Shown here one piece after another: positions 26,021 to 34,699 of a stretch of 64,000 nucleotides of DNA. A model generated the notes under the pieces. It did not search any database, was not told the DNA's origin, and saw nothing but the letters and a program-made list of their open reading frames with translations. The DNA is taken from the NCBI RefSeq assembly GCF_030908245.1, contig NZ_JAVFJJ010000004.1:124001-188000 (forward strand), given 5' to 3'. A program made the translations under genes and the position numbers. The DNA comes from Sinomonas sp. ASV322 (lineage in GTDB: Bacteria; Actinomycetota; Actinomycetes; Actinomycetales; Micrococcaceae). Positions within the stretch are counted from its first letter, which is position 1; every line of letters begins with the position of its first letter.

Positions 26021-27006
26021 ACGCCCAGCACCACACCCTCCCGGACGCCCGCATGCCTGAGACGACGCGCGCACCGCTGCCGTCCCTGCCGCTGCCGTCC
26101 CTGCCGCTGCCGCCCATGCCGCTGCCCGCGCTTGCCCTGCGCTCCGTGCTCGAGCTCGCCTACGCCGAGGACGCCCCGCACGGCGACGTGACGTCGCTGG
26201 CCCTCATCCCCGAGGCGGCCCGCGCGACGGCGGAGCTTCGTGCCCGGGTCCCAGGAGTCTTCTCCGGCGGTCCCGTCATCGAGGCCGGCTTCCGTTTCCA
26301 CGATCCCGAGGCCCGCATCGAGCTGCTCGTTGCGGAGGGCGAGGCGTTCGAGGCTGGCGCGGTCCTCGCACGAGTCTCGGGGCGTGCACAGCCGGTCCTC
26401 ACGGCCGAGCGCGTCGTGCTCAACCTCGTCCAGCGCATGAGCGCGATCGCGGCGCTGACGGCGCGCTATGTCGCGCTCACTGCGGGCACGCGGGCCCGCA
26501 TCGTGGACACGCGCAAGACGACGCCGGGGCTGCGCGAGATCGAGCGCTACGCAGTGCGCTGCGGCGGCGGCCGGAACCACCGCTTCAGCCTCTCCGACGC
26601 CGTCATGGCCAAGGACAACCACCTTGCCGTCCTGACCGGCGGCGACCCCGCCCGCCTCACCGACGTCCTGCGCGCCGCGCGCGAGCGGCTCGGGCACACG
26701 ACGCATTTCGAGGTCGAGGTCGACGCCATCGAGCAGATCGAACCGGTGCTCGCCGCGGGGGTGGACACGATCATGCTGGACAATTTCACGCCGGCGATGC
26801 TCCGTGAGGGCGTCGCGCGCGTCGCGGGCCGTGCCATCGTCGAGGCAAGCGGCGGCGTCAACCTCGACACGGTCGCGGAGATCGCGGCGACCGGCGTCGA
26901 CGTCATTTCGGTCGGGGCGCTCACCCATTCCGTCGTGAACCTCGATCTTGGGCTCGACGTCGTGCTCGACGCCGCGGGCGTGGGAGCGGAGGGCCTCCGG
27001 TCATGA
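26017..27006 (+). CDS. nadC: Nicotinate-nucleotide pyrophosphorylase (carboxylating), quinolinate phosphoribosyltransferase
   Basis: A 329-residue enzyme converting quinolinate and PRPP to nicotinate mononucleotide. Family motifs: EDAPHGDVTSLALIPE, NLVQRMSAIA, DTRKTTPGLREIERYAVRCGGGRNHRF, DAVMAKDNHLA, MLDNFTPAMLREGV and EASGGVNL. The N-terminus of about 40 residues carries a Pro/Leu tandem repeat (LPSLP, LPSLP, LPPMP) encoded by 15-bp repeats, absent from typical NadC. The GTG start overlaps nadB by GTGA; an internal Met at residue 13 is another possible start. Confidence 0.95.
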   Translation: MNAQHHTLPDARMPETTRAPLPSLPLPSLPLPPMPLPALALRSVLELAYAEDAPHGDVTSLALIPEAARATAELRARVPGVFSGGPVIEAGFRFHDPEARIELLVAEGEAFEAGAVLARVSGRAQPVLTAERVVLNLVQRMSAIAALTARYVALTAGTRARIVDTRKTTPGLREIERYAVRCGGGRNHRFSLSDAVMAKDNHLAVLTGGDPARLTDVLRAARERLGHTTHFEVEVDAIEQIEPVLAAGVDTIMLDNFTPAMLREGVARVAGRAIVEASGGVNLDTVAEIAATGVDVISVGALTHSVVNLDLGLDVVLDAAGVGAEGLRS

Positions 27007-28160
27007 TCTACCTCGACGCCGCCGCGACGACCCCCGTGCGCCGTGAGGCGCTTGAGGCCATGTGGCCATACCTCACGGGCGACTTCGGCAACGCGTCGAG
27101 CCACCACGAACTCGGCGAGCGCGCCCGCACCGCACTCGAGGCGGCCCGCGCCGACGTCGCCCGCGTGCTCGGCTGCCGCGCCGGCGAGGTGACGTTCACG
27201 TCCGGCGGGACCGAGGCGGACAATCTCGCCGTCAAGGGCATCGCGCTGGCCCGCCGCGCCGCTGATCCGCGCCGCACGCGCGTGACGGTGAGCGCCGTCG
27301 AGCATCCCGCCGTCCTCGAATCGGCGCGGAGCCTTGCCCGGCTGCATGGCTTCGCCGTCGATGTCGTGCCCGTCGACTCTGCGGGCCGGGTGACGCCCGA
27401 GACGTTCGCGGGCGCGATCGGCCCCGAGACGGCCGTCGCCTCGATCATGTACGCGAACAACGAGGTCGGGACAGTCCAGCCCATCGCCGAGCTCGCCGAG
27501 ATCGCGCGCGCGGCGCGCGTGCCGTTCCACACCGACGCCGTCCAGGCCGCGGGTGCCCTTCCGCTGGACGTGCGCGAGCTCGGCGTCGACTCGCTCAGCA
27601 TCTCGGGGCACAAAGTAGGTGCCCCCAAGGGAGTCGGAGCGCTCTACGTCGCGGGCCGCGTGAGTGTCGAGCCCCTCGTCGATGGCGGCGGCCAGGAGCG
27701 CGGCCTGCGTTCGGGCACGGAGAACGTCGCGGGCGCCGTCGCGCTGGCCACAGCGCTGCGGCTCGCCGAGCAGGAACGGGCGACGACGGCGCCCCGCCTT
27801 GCCGCGCTGCGCAGCGACTTTGTCGGACGCGTCCTCGAGCTCGTCCCGGACGCGCTCCTGACGGGCGACGCCGAGAATCGGCTGCCGGGCAGTGCGTCCT
27901 TCTGCTTCCCGCGCGTGAGCGGCGAGTCGGTGCTGCTCGAGCTCGAACGCCGGGGCATCGTCTGCTCATCGGGCTCGGCCTGCGCGGCGGGCTCGAGCGA
28001 CCCATCGCACGTCCTGCTCGCGCTCGGCCTCGATGCCGAGACCGCTCAGACCGCCGTGCGCCTCACCCTGCCCACGACGATCACCGACGGCGAGCTGGCC
28101 GAATCCGCGCTCGCCCTCGCCGGCGCGTACGCCGCCGTCGTCGGCATCGCCCGCACGTAG
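27003..28160 (+). CDS. nadS: Cysteine desulfurase of the NAD operon (NadS-type)
   Basis: A 385-residue PLP-dependent class V enzyme: YLDAAATTPVR, FTSGGTEADNLAVKG, MYANNEVGTVQPI, the PLP Lys in SISGHKVGAPKGVGALY, and the active Cys loop CSSGSACAAGSSDPSHVLLALG. Last gene of nrtR-nadABC, overlapping nadC by ATGA. In this context such proteins supply sulfur for the NadA iron-sulfur cluster. A tandem-repeat array follows the stop. Confidence 0.92.
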   Translation: MIYLDAAATTPVRREALEAMWPYLTGDFGNASSHHELGERARTALEAARADVARVLGCRAGEVTFTSGGTEADNLAVKGIALARRAADPRRTRVTVSAVEHPAVLESARSLARLHGFAVDVVPVDSAGRVTPETFAGAIGPETAVASIMYANNEVGTVQPIAELAEIARAARVPFHTDAVQAAGALPLDVRELGVDSLSISGHKVGAPKGVGALYVAGRVSVEPLVDGGGQERGLRSGTENVAGAVALATALRLAEQERATTAPRLAALRSDFVGRVLELVPDALLTGDAENRLPGSASFCFPRVSGESVLLELERRGIVCSSGSACAAGSSDPSHVLLALGLDAETAQTAVRLTLPTTITDGELAESALALAGAYAAVVGIART

Positions 28161-28181
28161 AGCGGTACCGCCACTGCCGTC

Positions 28182-28302
28182 CTGCGCGGTGCTGATCCTG
28201 CTGCGCGGTGCTGGTCCTGCTGCGCGGTGCTGGTCCTGCGCGGTGCTGATCCTGCGCGGTGCTGATCCTGCCTGCGCGGTGCTGATCTCCGCGGTGCTGG
28301 TT
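28182..28302. repeat. 16-bp tandem repeat array, about seven units, convergent gap
   Basis: Six copies of CTGCGCGGTGCTGATC or the GGTC variant, at 28182, 28201, 28220, 28236, 28252 and 28272, then a partial unit to 28302. Extra CTG/CTGC steps between some units give spacings of 16, 19 or 20. The array fills the gap between nadS and the convergent HNH gene. There are no spacers, so it is not a CRISPR. Confidence 0.8.
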
Positions 28303-28306
28303 GCCG

Positions 28307-29776
28307 TTAGAACGGAGGCGGCAGATCTCCTTCTGGATACGTGATGTACCTGCGGCCGGAAGGTGCCCTCCATTCCAGGGTTCCCGGCGGGGAACTGGAG
28401 TCGACCTGCCGCACGCACCACTGCCCGATCGTCTTGAGCCTGTGATGCTGTGGGCAAAGGAGAGCCATGTTGCTGGTGTCTGTCGTGCCTCCCTCGGACC
28501 ATTCCCAGGTGTGGTCCGCTTCCGTCGCCGCCGCCGGCTTGTCGCAGCCCGGGAATCGGCAGGTCCTGTCCCGCGCCCCGAGGAAACGCCGCATGGCGAG
28601 CGTCGGCGCATAACGTCGTCGACCCAAGGCAAGCGGGGCGCCGTCTTCTGGATCGACGAATAGCCGCGTCCAGGTTGTTGCCTCGGACGCGAGAAGCCTC
28701 GCGGCGTTCGGATCAATGGCCCCATAGCCCACGATCTCGCCGGGCGAGTCAGAGTCGCCGGAGAGCGTGCGCGCCGGAACGGTCACGATGAGCTCGGTGC
28801 GCACGCCGCCTGCTGGCGGCGATGCCGAGGGAGCCTCGGTCGTCGTCGCCCCGCCGGCAAGCGCACCGCCGGCAAGCGCACCGCCGGCGAGGAGATCCGC
28901 GAAGACGTCGGCGCGCAGCTGGTTGACCGTGCGTTGCTCCTCGGGGCCTTGGAGCGAGCGGGCGATGGCCTCCAGCCGAGTATCGATCGCCGCCCCCATT
29001 TCCAGGGGCAGGTAAGCCGAGAGCCAACACATGCCGTCCTGGGCCGGTTCGAGATCGACACGGCGATGGGACGCGACTCGTTCCTTTCGCACAGAGAGCG
29101 GCTCGCCCGCGCACATGTCAGCCAGACGACGCAGACGGCGCTTCAACGCGCCCTGGCTGGGGATCTGTTCGGGATCGGAAGGGCAGGCGATTCCGATCGC
29201 CCTCGCCGCGAACTCTTCGAGGCGTTCGCGAGGAACGGGCGCGGCCGCATCGAGGATCACCGTGGCGCGACGGCGGGGGAGATCACCGGCCGCCATGGCG
29301 TCGAGGACGGGTCTCCAGACTGGACCCGTGATGGCGAGGGCCTCAGCGACCGAAGCGGAGGCTGTTCGCTGGGAGACCCGGAAGGCCGCGGCGAGCTCTG
29401 ACGCGGCGACGTTGGGCGCCTCGAGCCGGTGAACAGGGTTCTCGGACGATCCGCCCACTGCAGCCGTGAGCGCTGCAAGCACCACGGCCTTGCGAGTGTC
29501 AAGCCTGGCCTGCTCGGCATCGATCATCAACAGCTCTGCGACGAGCGCGTCGGCTCGCTGTGAACGCGCCCGAGCCATGAGCGCCGTTGGCGAAAGGGCA
29601 GCCTCCCAGAGTGCATCGGCCTCGCCGTCGTCCTCCTCGGGCGATTCGAAGAGCGCGGGGTCCGCCAAGGGCGGATCGACGAGATGGGCAAAGGGGTCCG
29701 CGCGGAAGTCCCAGCCGTCCGTCCCCAGCGGGTCGGCCGACGAGACCGTCTGCTGATCACGCCCCCCGAAAGCCAT
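28307..29776 (-). CDS. DUF222 / HNH endonuclease domain protein
   Basis: A 489-residue protein of a family found in many copies in actinobacterial genomes. The N-terminal DUF222 helical region spans about residues 60-330; the C-terminal HNH domain near 400-450 has CRFPGCDKP, EADHTWEWSEGG and NMALLCPQHHRLK. The Cys pairs bind zinc and the His pairs form the nuclease site. A linker near 305-320 holds a 15-bp in-frame repeat (AGGAL three times). Biological role is unproven; mobile or rearrangement-related functions have been proposed for relatives. ATG at 29776 follows GGTGGAG; a GTG at 29818 is possible. Confidence 0.88.
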   Translation of the reverse strand: MAFGGRDQQTVSSADPLGTDGWDFRADPFAHLVDPPLADPALFESPEEDDGEADALWEAALSPTALMARARSQRADALVAELLMIDAEQARLDTRKAVVLAALTAAVGGSSENPVHRLEAPNVAASELAAAFRVSQRTASASVAEALAITGPVWRPVLDAMAAGDLPRRRATVILDAAAPVPRERLEEFAARAIGIACPSDPEQIPSQGALKRRLRRLADMCAGEPLSVRKERVASHRRVDLEPAQDGMCWLSAYLPLEMGAAIDTRLEAIARSLQGPEEQRTVNQLRADVFADLLAGGALAGGALAGGATTTEAPSASPPAGGVRTELIVTVPARTLSGDSDSPGEIVGYGAIDPNAARLLASEATTWTRLFVDPEDGAPLALGRRRYAPTLAMRRFLGARDRTCRFPGCDKPAAATEADHTWEWSEGGTTDTSNMALLCPQHHRLKTIGQWCVRQVDSSSPPGTLEWRAPSGRRYITYPEGDLPPPF

Positions 29777-29806
29777 GACTTGAGTCTCCACCAGGGGACC
29801 GACATT

Positions 29807-29846
29807 TTCAGCAAGCACCCTGAAGCTTCAGCAAGGACCCTGAAGC
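29807..29846. repeat. Two 20-bp direct repeats upstream of the HNH gene
   Basis: TTCAGCAAGCACCCTGAAGC at 29807-29826 is followed directly by a copy with one C-to-G change at 29827-29846. Each unit is itself partly dyadic (TTCAG...CTGAA). They lie 31-70 bases upstream of the HNH gene start and could be regulator sites for it. Confidence 0.6.
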
Positions 29847-29888
29847 TCGGGGCGGGGCGGACGTGAAGAGTAGCCTGAGGAAATGGTC

Positions 29889-30854
29889 GTGGCACGCTCC
29901 ATGAAGTGGCTCCTCGAAACTGATCCCGCGCTTCGCTGGCAGGTCGAACGCGACCTCCTCGGGGCGTCGCCTTCCGTCTGGGAGCCGACCCGCCAGCGCG
30001 TCGCGACGGAGGGGTTCGGCGCCCGCCTCCTCGCGCTCCAAGATTCCGACGGCCAGTGGGACGGCGGCGCCTTCTTCCCGGGGAACTTCGATTTTCACGG
30101 GCCCGAGGCGGCCGAAGGGGCTGGGCAGCCGTGGACGGCCACGACGTGGACGCTCAACGCCCTGCGCGAATGGGGGCTCGATCCCGCCACGCTTGCGGGG
30201 ACCGCCGAACGCCTCGCCGCCAACAGCCGGTGGGAGTACAACGGAATGCCGTATTGGGCCGGCGAGGTGGACTGCTGCATCAACGCCTACACGCTCGCGA
30301 ACGGCGCGTGGCTCGGAGCGGACGTTTCAGGCCTTGCCACGTGGTTCGTGGATCACCAGCTCGACGACGGCGGGTGGAATTGCGAGTGGGTCGAGGGGTC
30401 TGTGCGTTCGTCCTTCCACTCGACGCTCAACACGCTTAGTGGCCTTCTCGAATACGAGCGGGCCGCGGGCCGAAGCGACGGCCTCCGCGCTGCGCGCAAG
30501 GCCGGCGAGGAGTATTTGCTCGAACGGAGGCTCCTGCACCGGAAATCGACGGGCGAGATCGTCGCCCCCTGGGTCTCGACGTTCGCCTACCCGTTCCGCT
30601 GGAGGTACAGCGCGCTCAAGGCCATCGACTACTTCCGCTCCGCATCCCTCCATGACGGCACCGGGCCCGATCTTCGTGCAAGCGAAGCCGTCGAGCTCGT
30701 CCGCTCGGCCCGCCGGGATGACGGAACGTGGCTCCAGGAGGAACGGCTCCCCGGGCGCGCGTGGTTCGACGTCGACGTTCCTCCGGGGCAGCCCTCGCCG
30801 TGGCTCACGTTCTACGCGACCCGGGCCCTCGCATGGTGGGACGACGCGCGGTGA
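29889..30854 (+). CDS. Squalene-cyclase-like alpha/alpha-toroid protein
   Basis: A 321-residue soluble protein with repeated helix pairs and QxxDGxW-like motifs (QDSDGQWDGG, HQLDDGGWNCEW, RRDDGTW), as in prenyltransferase/squalene-cyclase toroids. It is only about half the length of true triterpene cyclases and lacks a clear DxDD acid motif, so a cyclase reaction is not supported. Such proteins are common in actinobacteria without known function. Start placed at a GTG with GAGG eight bases upstream; an ATG at 29883 sits too close to that site. Its stop codon lies inside the first unit of the next repeat array. Confidence 0.75.
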   Translation: MARSMKWLLETDPALRWQVERDLLGASPSVWEPTRQRVATEGFGARLLALQDSDGQWDGGAFFPGNFDFHGPEAAEGAGQPWTATTWTLNALREWGLDPATLAGTAERLAANSRWEYNGMPYWAGEVDCCINAYTLANGAWLGADVSGLATWFVDHQLDDGGWNCEWVEGSVRSSFHSTLNTLSGLLEYERAAGRSDGLRAARKAGEEYLLERRLLHRKSTGEIVAPWVSTFAYPFRWRYSALKAIDYFRSASLHDGTGPDLRASEAVELVRSARRDDGTWLQEERLPGRAWFDVDVPPGQPSPWLTFYATRALAWWDDAR

Positions 30855-31015
30855 GCGCTGCGCGATGAAACGCCGCGCGATAAAACGACGCCCGGTGAGG
30901 GCCGCGCGATAATGACGACGCGCGGTGAGCGCCGCGCGATAAGGGCCGCGCGATAATGACGACGCGCGGTGAGCGCCGCGCGATAAAACCACGCGCGGAG
31001 AGCGCCGCGCGGTAT
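30841..31015. repeat. Tandem hairpin-forming repeats between convergent genes
   Basis: Five units of the form ACGACGCGCGGTGAGCGCCG followed by CGCGATAA, spaced 44, 30, 44 and 29 bases. The 44-base units contain an extra 14-base half-copy. CGCGCGG pairs with CCGCGCG around a 6-base loop in each unit, giving serial hairpins. The first unit encodes the last four codons (DDAR) and stop of the toroid protein. The array runs to nine bases before the stop of the convergent GtrA gene. Confidence 0.8.
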
Positions 31016-31023
31016 ATGCAACG

Positions 31024-31536
31024 TCAGGCGTTCCGCGCGCGGCGGAAAATCCAGTGCCGCAAGAGCGTGAACCGGACCGCGGTCGCGACCCAGCCGGCGA
31101 TCGTCGTCGTCCATAGCTCGACCGCAACGCCGGCCACCGGATTGAGCCAGAGGAGGGCCCACAGGCTCCCGCTCGTGAGCAGGAGTGCGACGCCCATCGC
31201 GACTAGGCCATGGATGTGATCCTGCGCGAGGCCCCGCCGCTCCGTGATCTTGAACGTGAAGCGCCGGTTGAGCGCCGTGTTCATGACGGATGTCGCGATG
31301 AGGGCCACGGCATTCGCCAGCTGAGGGCCGAGCCAAGGGCGGCACAGTGCGTACAGGGCGAGCGAGGTCACGGTGCACACGATCCCGACGCCCGTGAAAC
31401 GCGTGAGCTGGCGGATCAGGGGGCGCCGCCAGGCGGCCTCGAGCAGGCTTCCCGGGACACGCCGAAGCCCCTTCGGGGCCAGCGCGGTGCGCGCTGGTGC
31501 CGAAGGGGCCTCTCGCGAAGTCCACGGCTGATCCAT
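31024..31536 (-). CDS. GtrA family membrane protein
   Basis: A 170-residue protein with four membrane helices from about residue 45 (FTGVGIVCTVTSLALYALC; ANAVALIATSVMNTALNRRFTF; GLVAMGVALLLTSGSLWALLWL; AGWVATAVRFTLLRHWIFRR). The FTGVG start, NRRFTF and RHWIFRR motifs are GtrA hallmarks. GtrA proteins are thought to move lipid-linked sugars across the membrane for wall or polysaccharide glycosylation. No glycosyltransferase gene is adjacent here. Confidence 0.88.
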   Translation of the reverse strand: MDQPWTSREAPSAPARTALAPKGLRRVPGSLLEAAWRRPLIRQLTRFTGVGIVCTVTSLALYALCRPWLGPQLANAVALIATSVMNTALNRRFTFKITERRGLAQDHIHGLVAMGVALLLTSGSLWALLWLNPVAGVAVELWTTTIAGWVATAVRFTLLRHWIFRRARNA

Positions 31537-31544
31537 GCGTCTAC

Positions 31545-31583
31545 CTTCTCACGGCCAGCTGTGGTTGGCCTGTGCCGGAGAAG
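31545..31583 (-). terminator. Hairpin downstream of the asparagine permease
   Basis: CTTCTC at 31545-31550 pairs with GAGAAG at 31578-31583, and GGCCA at 31553-31557 with TGGCC at 31566-31570. It lies just past the minus-strand permease stop and ends the asparagine/aspartate operon. Confidence 0.5.
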
Positions 31584-31586
31584 TGA

Positions 31587-33110
31587 TTATCGCTGCTTCG
31601 GGGACGGCCGGTTGGCGATGACGGGGGCGGTTCCGGTGTAGCCGTCGCGGGCGGCAGCGATGGCGCGGATGCGGTCGCGGCTCGCGTACCAGCCGATGAC
31701 CATGAGGACGACGGCGATGCCGGTGGTGAGGAGGGTCCAGGGGGAGTCGGCGAGGATCATGACGAGGACGACGACGAGGAACGCGAGCGTGACGTAGCCC
31801 GTGTAGGGGGCGCCGGGCATCCGGAACGCGGGGCGGGTGGTCCATCCCTTCTTGGCCCAGCGCTGGAGGGCGATCTGGCAGAGGACGATGGTGGCCCAGG
31901 TGCTGATGATCCCGACCGAGGCCACGTTCAGGACGATCTCGAACGCGTCGGAGGGCACGAGGTAGTTCAGCGGCACGCCCAGCAGCGAGACTACGGCGGT
32001 GATCGCGATGCCGCCGTAGGGCACGCCGGCCTTGTTCATCCGGAGCGCGAACTTGGGGGCGGAGCCGGCGGCGGCCATGGAGCGCAGGATGCGCCCGGTG
32101 GAGTAGAGGCCGGCGTTGAGGGAGGACAGGGAGGCGGTGAGGACGACGAGGTTCATAATGACGTCGACGCCGCCGACGCCGATGTGCCCGAAGAACGTCA
32201 CGAACGGGCTGATGCCCTTCTGGTAGTCCGTGTACGGGAGCAGGAGGGAGAGCAGGATGACGGAGCCGACGTAGAACACGGCGATGCGGGCCACGACCGA
32301 GTTGATGGCCTTGGGCATGACCTTGGCCGGGTTCTCCGTCTCCCCGGCGGCGGTGCCGACGAGCTCGACGGAGGCGTAGGCGAACACGACGCCCTGCATG
32401 AGCAGGATCATCGGCGCCAAGCCGGTCGGGAAGAGGCCGCCGTGGTCGGCGATGAGGCTGAACCCGGTCGGGGAGCCGGTGGGGGTGCCGAAGGCCACGA
32501 AGTAGATTCCGATCACGAGGAAGCCCACGAGGGCGGCGACCTTGATCAGGGCGAACCAGAACTCCATCTCACCGAAGACCTTGACCGAGACCAGGTTCAG
32601 GGCCAGGACCAGGCACAGGGCGATCAGGGCCCAGGCCCACTGCGGCACGGCGGCGATCCACGGCACGTAGCGGCCGAAGAAGTTCATGTACAGGGCGGCG
32701 GCGGTGGTGTCCACGATCGTGGTCATGGCCCAGTTGATCCAGTAGAACCAGCCGGAGACGTAGGCGGCCTTCTCGCCGAAGAACTCGCGGGCGTAGGAGA
32801 CGAACGAGCCCGACGACGGCCGGTGGAGCACGAGCTCGCCGAGGGCCCGCAGGATCAGGAACACAAACGCGCCGCAGATCGCGTAGGAGAGCACGAGCGA
32901 GGGCCCGGCCGCGGCCAGGCGCCCGCCCGCGCCGAGGAACAGGCCCGTGCCGATCGCGCCGCCGATCGCGATCATCTGGATCTGGCGGGCCTTGAGGCCC
33001 TTGTGGTAGCCGGCGTCCTCGGCGTGGATGACGTGGTCGGCCGAATGCGCGTGGCCGCCGTCCTCGAGATGGTCGGGAACAGGGTTCTGGGCAGAGTCAA
33101 GCGAGGACAT
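31587..33110 (-). CDS. ansP: L-asparagine permease (AAT-type APC transporter)
   Basis: A 507-residue permease with 12 membrane segments. [28 protein letters not shown] is the conserved first helix of amino acid transporters; [19 protein letters not shown] and [19 protein letters not shown] are segments 6 and 8. The His-containing N-terminus ([27 protein letters not shown]) and overall pattern match AnsP-type proteins. Context is decisive for the substrate: it is the last gene after asparaginase and aspartate ammonia-lyase. ATG at 33110 with AAGGA upstream. Confidence 0.9.
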   Translation of the reverse strand: MSSLDSAQNPVPDHLEDGGHAHSADHVIHAEDAGYHKGLKARQIQMIAIGGAIGTGLFLGAGGRLAAAGPSLVLSYAICGAFVFLILRALGELVLHRPSSGSFVSYAREFFGEKAAYVSGWFYWINWAMTTIVDTTAAALYMNFFGRYVPWIAAVPQWAWALIALCLVLALNLVSVKVFGEMEFWFALIKVAALVGFLVIGIYFVAFGTPTGSPTGFSLIADHGGLFPTGLAPMILLMQGVVFAYASVELVGTAAGETENPAKVMPKAINSVVARIAVFYVGSVILLSLLLPYTDYQKGISPFVTFFGHIGVGGVDVIMNLVVLTASLSSLNAGLYSTGRILRSMAAAGSAPKFALRMNKAGVPYGGIAITAVVSLLGVPLNYLVPSDAFEIVLNVASVGIISTWATIVLCQIALQRWAKKGWTTRPAFRMPGAPYTGYVTLAFLVVVLVMILADSPWTLLTTGIAVVLMVIGWYASRDRIRAIAAARDGYTGTAPVIANRPSPKQR

Positions 33111-33182
33111 TGCTGTCCTTTCTCGGGAAGGTGATACGGGAGGGGGAGGGTGGTACGGGAGGTGTGGGTGAGGCGCCCTGAA

Positions 33183-34634
33183 TCAGGCGGTGAGGTTCGC
33201 GAGCCGCTCGGGCTTGAGCAGCTCTTCGAGGCGTTCGGCCGTGAGGAGCCCGCGCTCGAGCACGAGCTCCGCCACGCCGCGACCGGTCGCGAGCGCCTCC
33301 TGGGCGATCGACGTCGCGGCGGCGTAGCCGAGGTAAGGGTTGAGGGCCGTCACGAGCCCGATCGAGTGCTCGACGCTCGCGCGCAGCCGCTCGTCGTTGG
33401 CCGTGATGCCGCGCACGCAGCGCGCCGTGAGCGTGCGGCACGCGGCCTCGAGGTGCGTGATGCTCTTGTGGAGGCTGTGCACGATGATCGGCTCGAACGC
33501 GTTGAGCTGGAGCTGACCGGCCTCGGCGGCCATCGTGATGGTCACGTCGTTGCCGATCACCTCGTAGGCGACCTGGCTGACCACTTCCGGAATCACCGGA
33601 TTGATCTTGCCGGGCATGATCGACGACCCCGACTGGACGGCCGGCAGATTGATCTCGCCGAGGCCCGCGCGGGGACCTGACGAGAGCAGCCGAAGGTCGT
33701 TGCAGATCTTCGAGAGCTTGACGGCAACGCGCTTGAGGACACCCGACAGGTGCACGAATGCGCCCATGTCCTGGGTGGCCTCGATGAGGTCGGGCGCGGT
33801 CACGAGGGGGAGGCCCGTGGCCTCGCCGAGATGACGGCACGCGGCCTCCGCGTAGCCCGCGGGGGCGTTGAGGCCCGTGCCGATCGCGGTGGCCCCGAGG
33901 TTGATCTCGTGGACGAGTTTCGAGGCCTCCCGCAGCCGCTCGCGATCCTCGCCGATCGTCACGGCGTAGGTCCCGAACTCCTGTCCGAGCGTCATGGGCA
34001 CGGCGTCCTGGAGCTGGGTGCGGCCCATCTTGACTACCGTGCGGAACTCGGCGGCTTTTTCCGCAAACGAATCTTCGAGCTCGGTGAGCGCCGCGAGGAG
34101 CTCCTCGATCCCGAAGACCGTCGCGACGCGCACGGCCGTCGGGTACACGTCGTTCGTGGACTGGCTCAGGTTGACGTGGTCGTTCGGGTGGAGGGCCGCA
34201 TAGTCGCCCTTATCGCGGCCGAGGAGCTCGAGGGCGCGGTTCGCGATGACCTCGTTCGCGTTCATGTTCGACGACGTGCCGGCCCCGCCCTGCACGACGT
34301 CGACGACGAACTGGTCCCCGAGCCTGCCGCCGAGGACTTCGAAGCACGCCTCCTCGATCACGGCCCCACGCTCGGCGTCGAGGAGCCCGAGCTCCTGATT
34401 GGCTCGGGCGGCCGCGAGCTTGACCGCCGCGAGTCCGCGCACGAGGTGCGGATTCGTCGAGAGCGGCTGGCCCGTGATCGGGAAATTCTCGACGGCGCGC
34501 AGCGTGTGCACGCCCCAATAGGCGTCGGCGGGGATCTCCCGGTCGCCGAGCAGGTCGTGGTCGAGGCGGTAGCCGCGTCCGCGACTCTGGTCTGCGAGCT
34601 GCTCTTCGGTGAGCGTCCCAGTCGCGAAGGTCAT
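33183..34634 (-). CDS. aspA: Aspartate ammonia-lyase
   Basis: A 483-residue fumarase/aspartase-superfamily enzyme converting aspartate to fumarate and ammonia. The signature loop GSSIMPGKINPVIPEV is intact, with TSSNMNANEVIANRA and HPNDHVNLSQSTNDVYPTA upstream. Fumarase class II is the close alternative, but the GGAGTSSNMN region and the asparaginase/permease neighbours favour aspartase. The N-terminus is about 15 residues longer than usual. Confidence 0.92.
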   Translation of the reverse strand: MTFATGTLTEEQLADQSRGRGYRLDHDLLGDREIPADAYWGVHTLRAVENFPITGQPLSTNPHLVRGLAAVKLAAARANQELGLLDAERGAVIEEACFEVLGGRLGDQFVVDVVQGGAGTSSNMNANEVIANRALELLGRDKGDYAALHPNDHVNLSQSTNDVYPTAVRVATVFGIEELLAALTELEDSFAEKAAEFRTVVKMGRTQLQDAVPMTLGQEFGTYAVTIGEDRERLREASKLVHEINLGATAIGTGLNAPAGYAEAACRHLGEATGLPLVTAPDLIEATQDMGAFVHLSGVLKRVAVKLSKICNDLRLLSSGPRAGLGEINLPAVQSGSSIMPGKINPVIPEVVSQVAYEVIGNDVTITMAAEAGQLQLNAFEPIIVHSLHKSITHLEAACRTLTARCVRGITANDERLRASVEHSIGLVTALNPYLGYAAATSIAQEALATGRGVAELVLERGLLTAERLEELLKPERLANLTA

Positions 34635-34699
34635 GAGGAGGCCTTTCGTGCAGTGGCGATACGTGTGGCTGGTGGGAGGTGGGGTAAGGATTGGGTGGG

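Noticed and set aside
28182-28302. CRISPR or tRNA-like cluster
   Set aside because: Units of 16 bp abut or are separated by only 3-4 bases of the same sequence; no spacers and no cloverleaf.
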